Below the pieces are notes generated by a model. The model was not told where the DNA came from. It made no database searches and saw nothing but the letters and a program-made list of their open reading frames with translations. Source: Paludibacteraceae bacterium (lineage in GTDB: Bacteria; Bacteroidota; Bacteroidia; Bacteroidales; Paludibacteraceae). From it: a DNA stretch of 64,000 bases. The translations under genes and the position numbers were made by a program. The stretch's first letter is position 1; the number at the start of each line of letters is the position of its first letter. Positions 8,350 to 16,749 of the stretch are shown one piece after another. The stretch is from assembly GCA_017503075.1 (NCBI GenBank), contig JAFVTU010000012.1, positions 62,001-126,000 of the forward strand. The letters are read 5' to 3'.

Positions 8350-9470
8350 AGAGAGATATGCAAGAGATATTATTGGGAAAATCGTTAGAGGAGTTGCAAA
8401 TTATAACTCAAGAGATAGGTTTGCCTCGTTTTGCAGGTAAACAATTGGCTGAGTGGCTTTATGTTCGTCGTGCTACGACCTTTGACGAGATGACTAACAT
8501 ATCACTAAAAGGACGCGAGGCATTAAAAACTAGATATGTGATTGGTCGGCACAAACCTGTGGCTGAAGCAATATCAAAGGATGGTACGAAGAAGTATCTA
8601 TTTGAAGTAATAAGAGATGAATCGCTCCTCCAACCCCTCTCGGCAGGGAAAATAGAAAGCCCTAGAGGCGAGGAAGCGAAGTATATTGAGGCAGTGTATA
8701 TTCCAGAGAATGACCGTGCTACACTATGCGTAAGTACGCAAGCAGGTTGCAAGATTGGTTGTAAGTTCTGCATGACTGGCACATTGGGTTTTCATGGTCA
8801 TCTACCAGCAGGAGAGATATTGAATCAAATCTTCTCTATCCCGGATGCGAACAAACTGACGAATATTGTGTATATGGGTGAGGGTGAACCCATGGATAAT
8901 TTAGACAATGTATTGCGTTCGTTAGATGTGATGACTAGCAGTTGGGGATGTGCATGGTCTCCCAAACGGATTACTGTATCATCGGTGGGAGTACTACCTG
9001 CACTGAAACGCTATGTAGAAGAATGCGAATGTCATTTGGCAATTTCGTTGCATAATCCGTTCTCTATTGAACGAAAAGAAGTTATGCCAATAGAGCGAGT
9101 ACATCAATTAAGCTCAGTAATTACACTATTGAAGCAGTATGATTGGTCAAAGCAAAGGCGCGTAAGTTTTGAGTATATTTGTTGGGGAGGAAGGAATGAT
9201 AGCATAAAGCATGCGAATGAACTGCTGAAAATATTGAAAGGTTTGGATTGTAGAATCAACTTGATTCGTTTTCATGCCTCTCCCATGGATAAAGGAGATA
9301 AACAACGCACTCACAATGAAGCCCTAGCATTCTCTTCAAGTAATGAAACACAGATGGAATGGATGCGCGATTACTTAACAGAACACGGTATTACTACCAC
9401 TATACGCAGAAGCCGCGGAGAGGATATTTTAGCAGCATGCGGCATGTTAGTAAATGCACTGAAAAAGTAG
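8343..9470 (+). CDS. rlmN: 23S rRNA (adenine-2503-C2)-methyltransferase RlmN
   Basis: A radical-SAM enzyme that methylates A2503 in 23S rRNA and A37 in some tRNAs. The [4Fe-4S] motif is CKIGCKFC (C136, C140, C143). The second catalytic Cys is in ILAACGML near residue 366. MGEGEPMDN and the SVGVLPALKRY segment are typical. Length is 375 residues. Between KKYLFEV and YIEAVYIPE, where other RlmN proteins I know are directly joined by a few residues, there are about 22 extra residues (91-112, LLQPLSAGKIESPRGEE) encoded by word-like DNA at 8613-8678. The core motifs are intact, so the enzyme is probably active. Confidence 0.95.
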   Translation: MLKRDMQEILLGKSLEELQIITQEIGLPRFAGKQLAEWLYVRRATTFDEMTNISLKGREALKTRYVIGRHKPVAEAISKDGTKKYLFEVIRDESLLQPLSAGKIESPRGEEAKYIEAVYIPENDRATLCVSTQAGCKIGCKFCMTGTLGFHGHLPAGEILNQIFSIPDANKLTNIVYMGEGEPMDNLDNVLRSLDVMTSSWGCAWSPKRITVSSVGVLPALKRYVEECECHLAISLHNPFSIERKEVMPIERVHQLSSVITLLKQYDWSKQRRVSFEYICWGGRNDSIKHANELLKILKGLDCRINLIRFHASPMDKGDKQRTHNEALAFSSSNETQMEWMRDYLTEHGITTTIRRSRGEDILAACGMLVNALKK

Positions 9471-9482
9471 TAAGGAATTGAA

Positions 9483-10661
9483 ATGAACAAGATTATAGAA
9501 TATCTCATCCGTTTCCTACTTTATGGCAACAAAGAAGCCGTTAAACAAGTGGGATATACTAATCAAGAAAGTGATTGGAATAATTATCGCGTAGTGATTG
9601 TGCCCAATGGCAAGTTAGGTAAAGAGATTGTGCTGCCAGACATAGATGAATTGAAAGTCGAGAAAGTAACAATAGGTGATAAAATTAGATGGATTATTCA
9701 CACGGATATAATTTATAATACCTTTTTCTATATTTCTCGTGCGGAGGAGTTGATAAATCATGAGCGTGATGAGCATGGTCGTTTCACGGCCAAACACTCT
9801 ATATTGGGCAAGAAAAACCGTCTGATGATTCCTAGTGTAGACGAGTATGCGCGTATGCTAATGAAATATCTTGATTTACCATTACCAACTCCATCGTTCA
9901 GCAATATATATCTAACTCATGATGTGGATTCGATAGCATACTATCGTCACTTGCGCGGTATGATTGGCGGCATTATGAGAGGAGAGTGTCGCCAAGTGAT
10001 GGCATCATTAAAAGACATTCATAATGATCCTGCCTTCACTTTTTCGTGGTTGATGCAGCAAGATAAGAAGGTAAAAGATGCTAAGTGCATATATTTTATT
10101 AAAGATACTCATGGTAGAGGATACGATTATCCCCAATATGATGTAACAGGGAAAGACTATGCAGTTGTAAAACAGTTGATAGAGAATAGTGATGCACAAA
10201 TTGGTTTACACTCTAGTTATTATGATAGTGAGACGTTAATGGTGAAAGATGAAAGATTAAAGGCAGTTGGACATCGTAGCCATTACTTACGGTGTTCGAT
10301 TGAGCGTATGCAAGAATTAGTGGATATAGGTGTGAAAGATGATTTCACTATGATGTTTGCAGACCAGGTGGGGTTCCGTTTACAGACCACGCGTCCTGTA
10401 CGATGGATTAATCCAAAGACGATGTTGCTGACAGATTTGACATTACACCCAATGACCGTGATGGATTGTACACTGAGCAATGACAATTATATGGGTCTTA
10501 GCGAAGATGAAGCATATTTTGAATGTCAACGACTCTTTGAAAAGATTTACCAAAATGCCGGCGAAGTGGTACTACTATGGCATAATACAAAAGTAACGAG
10601 GGATGGCTATCACCGTTCGTTGTATCCAAAATTGTTGAGTTTATTGACGAATAACCATTGA
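9483..10661 (+). CDS. Polysaccharide deacetylase family protein
   Basis: A 392-residue protein of the NodB-like deacetylase superfamily in its Bacteroidota form, with an N-terminal region preceding the catalytic domain. The metal/catalytic segment is LTHDVDS (HDVD in place of the classic DDG). The second motif is GLHSSYYDS, and the last is VVLLWHNT near the C-terminus. It has no signal peptide, so it is cytoplasmic or associated with lipid-linked sugar synthesis. Its stop codon overlaps the next glycosyltransferase start (TGATG), which argues for a shared role in surface glycan assembly. The substrate cannot be read from sequence. Confidence 0.8.
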   Translation: MNKIIEYLIRFLLYGNKEAVKQVGYTNQESDWNNYRVVIVPNGKLGKEIVLPDIDELKVEKVTIGDKIRWIIHTDIIYNTFFYISRAEELINHERDEHGRFTAKHSILGKKNRLMIPSVDEYARMLMKYLDLPLPTPSFSNIYLTHDVDSIAYYRHLRGMIGGIMRGECRQVMASLKDIHNDPAFTFSWLMQQDKKVKDAKCIYFIKDTHGRGYDYPQYDVTGKDYAVVKQLIENSDAQIGLHSSYYDSETLMVKDERLKAVGHRSHYLRCSIERMQELVDIGVKDDFTMMFADQVGFRLQTTRPVRWINPKTMLLTDLTLHPMTVMDCTLSNDNYMGLSEDEAYFECQRLFEKIYQNAGEVVLLWHNTKVTRDGYHRSLYPKLLSLLTNNH

Positions 10662-11860
10662 TGAACAAACGCGTTCTCATAGTATGCGAGGCAATTGCAC
10701 CTCCTGCTTTTAGTCCACGTGTAATTACGCTAGTGGAAGGTTTGCTGTTAAAAGGATGGCATTGTGAAATAGTGACTGAAATGGATAATAATCAGCCATT
10801 AGATTTAGACATATGTGCAATCCATCAAATGCCTACTTATCATCATTTGATAGCCGACAAATTATTCGGTGCAAAAGAAAAAGCATTGGTACGGTTTGCA
10901 CGTGAGCGGGTGGATATAGATAAATTTGATATAATATTCTGCGCAAGCTACTACTACTTCCCACTACAAGCTGCAGCTCAACTAGCAAGGATATATCATT
11001 TGCCTCTTATTGTAGATTTGCGTGATATTGTTGAGCAATGGGGAGAATTAGATTACTACACCCGTTCATTTACTGGTATACAATGGATTGATAACATCGT
11101 AAAGAAGATATATACGGCAAGAAACATGAATCAGCGCAATCGCGTATTACGACAAGCTACGGCCGTTACGACGGTATCACCTTGGCATCAAAAAACACTA
11201 GCGCAGTACAATGACAAAACCTATCTGATTTACAATGGTTTTGACGCAAATACATTTTATCCTAGAGCGGTCAAAACACCTACATTTGATATTAATTTTA
11301 TAGGCAAATACTACTCGCATTACGCAAAATGCCCCACCTTATTATTCGAAGCAATACAAGATTTAATTAGGGAGAAAAAAGTTAAGAGAGATGATTTACA
11401 CGTAAATTTCTACACAAATGCTATAGGACAACAAACATTTGAGAATTTGTCAAAAAAGTATGCATTGGAACAAATAGTATCAGTACATAATTACATACCT
11501 CGAAGTGAACTTATCAACTATATGCATTACTCATCAATATTACTAATCTTAACTACCTCTTGCAAGCAAAATGGTACACATGGTATGATGGGTACTAAAT
11601 TTTATGAAATATTGGGTGTAGAGAAACCATGTTTATGTCTAAATTCAGATGAAGAATGTCTAGCAGATGCGATCGAACAGACTAATGCAGGTTTGGCTGC
11701 AACACAAGTGGATGAGGTCAAAGATTTTATACTTACCAAATACTACGAATGGCTAAAGAATGGTTATACCCGCCAAGCAGTAGTGAATAAAGAACAATTT
11801 ACACGCCAACACGAAGCGGCACAATTTGAACAACTATTTATACAATGCATCCAACGATAA
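10661..11860 (+). CDS. Glycosyltransferase family 4-like protein
   Basis: About 399 residues with a GT-B fold pattern. An N-terminal Rossmann start (VLIVCEAIAPPAFSPRVITLVEGL) is followed by a linker with TAVTTVSPWHQKTL and YNGFDANTFYP. The C-terminal nucleotide-sugar-binding region contains GTKFYEILGVEKPCLCL, the E-x7-E-like motif area. I chose the ATG at 10661, which overlaps the upstream stop by one base; an in-frame TTG at 10658 would add one residue. It is predicted to transfer a sugar from an NDP donor during surface polysaccharide or LPS synthesis. It overlaps the next glycosyltransferase by 16 bp. Confidence 0.8.
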   Translation: MNKRVLIVCEAIAPPAFSPRVITLVEGLLLKGWHCEIVTEMDNNQPLDLDICAIHQMPTYHHLIADKLFGAKEKALVRFARERVDIDKFDIIFCASYYYFPLQAAAQLARIYHLPLIVDLRDIVEQWGELDYYTRSFTGIQWIDNIVKKIYTARNMNQRNRVLRQATAVTTVSPWHQKTLAQYNDKTYLIYNGFDANTFYPRAVKTPTFDINFIGKYYSHYAKCPTLLFEAIQDLIREKKVKRDDLHVNFYTNAIGQQTFENLSKKYALEQIVSVHNYIPRSELINYMHYSSILLILTTSCKQNGTHGMMGTKFYEILGVEKPCLCLNSDEECLADAIEQTNAGLAATQVDEVKDFILTKYYEWLKNGYTRQAVVNKEQFTRQHEAAQFEQLFIQCIQR

Positions 11861-12576
11861 GCATCATAGTACCTATATACAATGCTGAACTATATTTGGC
11901 GAAGTGTATTGAGTCGTTACTATCACAAGAATGTGCAAACATACAAATCATTCTAGTAAACGATGGTTCGACAGATAATAGTTTAGCTATCGCACAAGAT
12001 TATGCTAAAAAAGATACTCGTGTTGAACTATATTCTCATACGAGCAATAAAGGTCAATCCATTGCTCGCAACATCGGTCTACAACATGCCATCGGAGAAT
12101 TTATTTCATTCGTAGATGCAGATGATTATATAGACACAGACTTCTACACAAATATGCTGCAGCATATTGAGCAAAAGGATTGTGTACAAATTGGTTATCG
12201 CCGAGTTACCAATCAAGGAAAAGTATTGCAGGAAAAGTTGCCTAAACATTTTTATCAGTTTACCTCTCCATGTATGCGATTATATCGCCGTGAAGTATTT
12301 CAAAAAAACGCATTGCTTTTTCCTACTGGAATGATTTATGAGGATGTGATTTTCTCATTAGATTTTTGGGCTACTAAACCAACTTATAAAATGCTCTCAT
12401 ACACAGGTTACAACTATCTTGCCAATGCCTATTCAACAACTGCAATGAGAAATTTGGTAGCCAAAGAACTACTTTTTGCAACATTGAAAGAAAAAAGGCA
12501 ACAACAAAAATCGTTTTGGCAGAAACTATTAATACTATATACCACTCTACGACTAAGATTACACTTTATCAAATGA
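11845..12576 (+). CDS. Glycosyltransferase family 2
   Basis: A 243-residue GT-A enzyme. It shows ISIIVPIYNAELYLAKCIESLLSQ, the nucleotide-binding IILVNDGSTDNS, and the metal-binding FVDADDYID (DxD). MIYEDVIFSLDFW supplies the catalytic ED-type acid. The short C-terminus ends in a basic amphipathic helix (LLILYTTLRLRLHF), which suggests membrane association. It overlaps the preceding GT4 gene by 16 bp and the following transferase by an ATGA junction, so this is one translationally coupled glycan-assembly block. Confidence 0.88.
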   Translation: MHPTISIIVPIYNAELYLAKCIESLLSQECANIQIILVNDGSTDNSLAIAQDYAKKDTRVELYSHTSNKGQSIARNIGLQHAIGEFISFVDADDYIDTDFYTNMLQHIEQKDCVQIGYRRVTNQGKVLQEKLPKHFYQFTSPCMRLYRREVFQKNALLFPTGMIYEDVIFSLDFWATKPTYKMLSYTGYNYLANAYSTTAMRNLVAKELLFATLKEKRQQQKSFWQKLLILYTTLRLRLHFIK

Positions 12577-14249
12577 TGTCATTTAGTAAAAAAGATATTA
12601 TTCATATCCTTTGCTTATTCGCTCTATTGCTTCTGCCTAATGTATGTGCATTATTTATGGCAGTGGATATGGAGGGGTCATGGGTAATGAAGGCTGGCTA
12701 TATGGGTATGGTGGCAGTCTGTTTATTTTTGCCAGCACTGCTATTTAAAACTCGTACGTACTTCTTTATCGAAGGCGTTTTGAGTTTTCTTTTTATGCCT
12801 ATTGATATTGCCAGTTTGTATCTCAACAAACAATCTGCTTCAAAACTGTTTTTCAATTCCATTTTGAATACAGACATATTGGAGGCCACAGAATTGCTGC
12901 AAACGCTATGGCCTATTTGCTTGATTGTATTCTTGTTATGGGGAATATATATTTATCTATGTGTGCGTATTCCCAATCTACCATTCTTCTCTAAGAAACT
13001 GCGCCTGTGGGGAGTTGTAGCTTCTTTTGCCATGATTCTTGCCACCTATGTTTCACTCACGCTGTTAATCCGAAAAATCAATCCTAACGACTCCACACGA
13101 GAGGTTCTGACAGAATCATTAGACAAGTTTGGCATGAAATTCCTGAAAATCTATCCGTATAATTTGTATATCAATGCTTGTCTGCTGTGGCAGGATCAAC
13201 GAGAGTGGAATCAAGCACAGGCTAACGTGGAGGCATTTTCTTTTGGTATATCTACCAGAGATGCTATTGATAGTACTCTCTTCATTTTGTACATCGGAGA
13301 AGCCGCACGATATGATCATATGGATATCAACGGCTACGAACGAAACACAACGCCCTGTTTATCTGCGCAGAACAATCTTATCTCATTCTCATCCATTTAT
13401 GCTCAAGCCAATCTGACCAATTACTCTATTCCTTTCCTTTTGACGCGAGCCACTGCTGCGGACAGAGAAGTCATGCACCATGAAAAGAGTATTCTAGAGG
13501 CGTTTCAAGAGGCGGGGTATCAAACGGCGTTTCTATCTAAAAACTCCTACTCTCCTTTTACAATGCGAATCATGAATAGTTGTGATTATCACCATATTTT
13601 CAGTCGCGGCCTGGATGCTGTAGATAGTTATGATATTGATCTTGTTCAACATTTGCAGCAAATCGCTAATCATAAAGGTCAATTTGCTGTATTACATTCT
13701 TTAGGCAGCCATTTCAAATATAGCCTTAGATACCCCGAAGAGGCCACATATTTCACTCCTGCGCTCAAGCCAAATGATGGGTACAAAATGATTACTGAGG
13801 AACACAAAGAGGTGCTTATCAATGCTTATGACAATAGTATTCGTTATGCCGATTATGTAGTAAGTGAACTCATTCAATGGGCGGATTCGTTGGACCAGAA
13901 AGTGGTTATCATGTATATCTCTGACCACGGAGAGAGTTTCTGGGATGATGAACGCAAGCTGTCCTTGCACGGATCCTATGAGTTATGCGAAGCGGAATAC
14001 CATGTACCGTGTTTTATTTGGTATTCCGATGAATATCAGCAGGCATTTCCGCATAAAGTTGACTTACTATTGCAGAACAAAGATGTACCGCATAATTCTA
14101 GTATTACATTCTCCACTTTACTAGACTTAGCGGATATCACCGAGGTGGTTGACTCCACTCGAAGTCTCTGCTCACCATACATTCAACCGCAATCATCCTT
14201 CCCCGTTTTGAATGGTGCAGGAGAACTCAAAACATATGTAATCCAATAA
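12573..14249 (+). CDS. Phosphoethanolamine transferase, EptA-like
   Basis: An inner-membrane enzyme predicted to move phosphoethanolamine from phosphatidylethanolamine to lipid A or another glycan. Four to five N-terminal membrane helices (about 10-170) precede a periplasmic sulfatase-fold domain. Metal and catalytic residues align with the EptA/MCR family: E243 in IGEAARYD, the likely Thr nucleophile T282 in LTNYSIPF, and the DHG of YISDHGESFWDD. I start it at ATG 12573 (ATGA overlap with the GT2 stop). An in-frame TTG at 12516 would add 19 residues inside the GT2 gene and is unlikely. Family members can confer polymyxin resistance; that is inference here. Confidence 0.87.
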   Translation: MMSFSKKDIIHILCLFALLLLPNVCALFMAVDMEGSWVMKAGYMGMVAVCLFLPALLFKTRTYFFIEGVLSFLFMPIDIASLYLNKQSASKLFFNSILNTDILEATELLQTLWPICLIVFLLWGIYIYLCVRIPNLPFFSKKLRLWGVVASFAMILATYVSLTLLIRKINPNDSTREVLTESLDKFGMKFLKIYPYNLYINACLLWQDQREWNQAQANVEAFSFGISTRDAIDSTLFILYIGEAARYDHMDINGYERNTTPCLSAQNNLISFSSIYAQANLTNYSIPFLLTRATAADREVMHHEKSILEAFQEAGYQTAFLSKNSYSPFTMRIMNSCDYHHIFSRGLDAVDSYDIDLVQHLQQIANHKGQFAVLHSLGSHFKYSLRYPEEATYFTPALKPNDGYKMITEEHKEVLINAYDNSIRYADYVVSELIQWADSLDQKVVIMYISDHGESFWDDERKLSLHGSYELCEAEYHVPCFIWYSDEYQQAFPHKVDLLLQNKDVPHNSSITFSTLLDLADITEVVDSTRSLCSPYIQPQSSFPVLNGAGELKTYVIQ

Positions 14250-14253
14250 TATC

Positions 14254-15540
14254 ATGGCAACTATATCTACCCCCGAACTCCTTCAATTACTCCGCTCAGA
14301 GGTCATCCCTGCTATCGGTTGTACCGAGCCGATTGCGGTAGCATTATGTACGGCTCGCGCCAAAGAACTCCTTGGTGCCGAGCCCGACAAGATTACCGTT
14401 TATCTCTCGAAGAACGTTTATAAGAACGCCCTCGCGGTGGGTATCCCCAATACGGGTATGACAGGCCTTCCTATCGCTATTGCCCTCGGTGCTACGGTCG
14501 GCAAATCAGAGTATATGCTCGAAGTCTTGCGCGATGCTACACCTGAAGCAGTGGCATATGCCAAGGAGTATATGCTACGCGTGCCAGCTACTATCAAGGT
14601 GGATTACGATGCGCCAAGTTTGCTCTATATCCATGTTGAAGTCGCCGATGGCGACCGTACTGCCCAAGCCACCATCATCGACGAGCATACCAACTTCGTT
14701 ACATCCCCTATATCCAATATCCAATCGCCTATATCCAATAGCGAAGCGTCCGATTCTTCGTCTCTCTCTCTCCACCGTGTTTATGATTTTGCCATGGAAG
14801 TAGATATCCATGATATTGCCTTCTTGAAAGATGGTGCTGAGATGAATACCGCAGCAGCAGAAACATCGTTTGCTGACCAATATGGTCATGGGTTAGGACG
14901 ACTATTGCGAGCCAATACGCTTACTGCAACGCCCGAAATGGAAAAGCTCTTTGGCAACACATTATTCACCAAGATTATCAGCTACACCTGCGGTGCGTGC
15001 GATGCCCGCATGTCGGGGGCGATGGTGCAAGTGATGAGCAATTCGGGTTCGGGTAATCAGGGTATATCTTGCTCTATTCCTGTGTATTTGTACGCGAAGG
15101 AGAATCAATGCAGCGAAGAACAAATTCTTCGCGCGCTGGCGCTTAGCAACCTCACCGTTATCTATATCAAACAGTCGCTCGGACGTCTGTCTGCCTTGTG
15201 TGGTTGCGTGGTGGCAGCCACGGGTTCGGCAGCAGGTATCACCTACCTCATGGGCGGCAACTACGAAGAGATCACTTATGCTATTAAGAACATGATTGCC
15301 AATATATCGGGTATGATCTGCGACGGTGCTAAACCGGGCTGCGCATTGAAGGTTACCAGTGGAGTAGCTACGGCTATCTTCAGTGCGTATCTGGCTATGC
15401 AACATTCCTATGCCGACTCCACCGAAGGCATCGTGGAAGATGATATTGACCGCACTATCCGCAACCTCACCCGCATCGGTCACGATGGTATGAAGGTCAC
15501 CGACGACCTCATCCTCGACATCATGACCCACAAACAATAA
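14254..15540 (+). CDS. UPF0597 / L-cysteine desulfidase (CyuA)-like protein
   Basis: A 428-residue cytoplasmic protein of the serine-dehydratase-alpha-like UPF0597 family (E. coli YhaM/CyuA, which degrades cysteine to pyruvate, ammonia and sulfide using an Fe-S cluster). Diagnostic segments are VIPAIGCTEPIAVALC, NTGMTGLPIAIALG, SGSGNQGISCSIPV and GMICDGAKPGCALKV; cysteines in GCTEP, the CGACDAR region and CDGAKPGC are candidate cluster ligands. Residues 150-171 (SPISNIQSPISNSEASDSSS) are a repeat-derived in-frame insertion (14701-14765). Substrate assignment is from the family only; L-serine ammonia-lyase is the common alternative label. Confidence 0.8.
   Translation: MATISTPELLQLLRSEVIPAIGCTEPIAVALCTARAKELLGAEPDKITVYLSKNVYKNALAVGIPNTGMTGLPIAIALGATVGKSEYMLEVLRDATPEAVAYAKEYMLRVPATIKVDYDAPSLLYIHVEVADGDRTAQATIIDEHTNFVTSPISNIQSPISNSEASDSSSLSLHRVYDFAMEVDIHDIAFLKDGAEMNTAAAETSFADQYGHGLGRLLRANTLTATPEMEKLFGNTLFTKIISYTCGACDARMSGAMVQVMSNSGSGNQGISCSIPVYLYAKENQCSEEQILRALALSNLTVIYIKQSLGRLSALCGCVVAATGSAAGITYLMGGNYEEITYAIKNMIANISGMICDGAKPGCALKVTSGVATAIFSAYLAMQHSYADSTEGIVEDDIDRTIRNLTRIGHDGMKVTDDLILDIMTHKQ
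14701..14765 (+). repeat. Word-repeat insertion inside coding sequence
   Basis: Repeated ATATCCAAT/CCTATATCCAAT words lead into GC-GAA-GC and then GTCC (14741-14751). This is the same grammar as the intergenic hairpin module at 47263-47278 (CCAATA, GGC-GAA-GCC, GTCC), though the stem here is only two pairs. It keeps the reading frame of the UPF0597 gene. Confidence 0.7.
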
Positions 15541-15552
15541 CCACATACAACA

Positions 15553-16581
15553 ATGAATAATTCAAAACTCATAATTCATAATTCAAAATTCAAAAAGATC
15601 CGCGCATACTACTCTGGCTGGATCCTCCCGTTGGTAGATTTCCTTATCATCTACCCTATCCTTCTGATAATGAAGCGTAAGACCACCCGTAGTATCCAAT
15701 TGCAATACCACGGTGATAAGCAGCAAATCGAGCAAGACATCCGCCAAGGCGCTTTCTTTATGACTAACCATCGCGACATTGTCATGGATGCTGCATGGCT
15801 CACTTTCCTGCTCCGCACACGCTATTTCATCCATCCCTATTTCGGTATTGGAAATAATCTGTTTGGCAAATGGTGGATTGAGCATGTTGTCCGTTTCTTG
15901 CGTGCTTTCGTGGTTATCCGCAATGGTGGGTTCCGCGATCAGGTCAATAACGCCACTACTCTCTCGCAATATATCCGCCATTTGCGCAAACACCACAAAT
16001 CCATTTGGTTAGCGCAACGCGAGGGGCGTGCTAAAGATGGCAATGATATCACTCAACCGGGCGTACTGAAGATGCTCACGATTGATGCCGAAGACTTCTT
16101 CGAGAGCGTGAAGGAACTTAATATCTGCCCTGTCAGTATCTCCTATGAGTTCGATCCTTGCGACTACCTCAAAGCTCGCGAGATGCAACTCAAACGCGAT
16201 AATCCCAAGTGGCGCAAGTCCCGTAAAGATGATTTGGTTTCCATGAAAGTGGGTATTGATGGTCAGAAAGGACGTATTGTCTATCGTTTGACGCCATCTA
16301 TTAACCACGATATTGATCGTGCTCTTGCTGCGCAACCAGAGTTGCGCGAACTGAGCCGCAACGAGCAAATTCAGTTCGTTTGCCAAATCATCGACCGTCA
16401 TATCCACGCTGCCTATGAGATCTACCCACGCGGCAAAGAGTTTGATGAGTATATCAACAGCCGGTTACAGATGATTCACTTGTCGAACAAAGATGAGATT
16501 TATCTAAGAGAACGCCTATACGAGATGTACAACTACCCCGTCATCAATCACGAGAAAGCATTAAACAAGTACAATTCTTAA
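15553..16581 (+). CDS. Lysophospholipid acyltransferase (PlsC-like)
   Basis: A 342-residue membrane-associated acyltransferase predicted to acylate a glycerophosphate-type acceptor. It has an N-terminal hydrophobic segment (WILPLVDFLIIYPILLIM). The catalytic His motif is TNHRDIVMD, a variant of NHX4D as found in Bacteroidota relatives. The acceptor-binding motif is QREGRAKDG. The first about 14 codons (NNSKLIIHNSKFKK) are made of an AATTCA-type low-complexity repeat (15561-15595), so the true start may differ; no better in-frame ATG precedes the hydrophobic segment. It lies 12 bp after the UPF0597 gene. Confidence 0.82.
   Translation: MNNSKLIIHNSKFKKIRAYYSGWILPLVDFLIIYPILLIMKRKTTRSIQLQYHGDKQQIEQDIRQGAFFMTNHRDIVMDAAWLTFLLRTRYFIHPYFGIGNNLFGKWWIEHVVRFLRAFVVIRNGGFRDQVNNATTLSQYIRHLRKHHKSIWLAQREGRAKDGNDITQPGVLKMLTIDAEDFFESVKELNICPVSISYEFDPCDYLKAREMQLKRDNPKWRKSRKDDLVSMKVGIDGQKGRIVYRLTPSINHDIDRALAAQPELRELSRNEQIQFVCQIIDRHIHAAYEIYPRGKEFDEYINSRLQMIHLSNKDEIYLRERLYEMYNYPVINHEKALNKYNS
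15561..15595. repeat. AATTCA-word low-complexity repeat at gene start
   Basis: Permuted AATTCA/ATAATTC words overlap the start of the acyltransferase gene. Similar words form the recQ leader (30048-30088) and the gap between the aminotransferase and iorB (50004-50038). Confidence 0.7.
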
Positions 16582-16623
16582 GATTTCCTTCCCTTGTATC
16601 TTCTCTATCTTTCCCGTGTTAAT

Positions 16624-16656
16624 AACCAAGGATGAACCAAGGACGAACCAAGGAAC
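16624..16656. repeat. 11-bp tandem repeat AACCAAGGANG x3
   Basis: Three adjacent 11-bp units, AACCAAGGATG, AACCAAGGACG and AACCAAGGAAC, lie in the 168-bp gap between the acyltransferase and prfB. Confidence 0.85.
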
Positions 16657-16749
16657 AACTAAAGAACTCACAAAATCAAAATGTGCTATTTATTAAGATT
16701 ACAACACATTTCTAAACTATAAACTGAAAATAGCGAAAATTAGAAATAT

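Noticed and set aside
12516-12572. TTG start adding 19 residues to the EptA-like protein
   Set aside because: The extension lies within the glycosyltransferase gene; ATG 12573 makes the usual ATGA junction.
13300-13330. Apparent loss of the catalytic Thr in the EptA-like protein (GEAARYD instead of GETxR)
   Set aside because: In this family the nucleophile is the later Thr, here T282 in LTNYSIP; the Glu of GEA is the metal ligand and is present.
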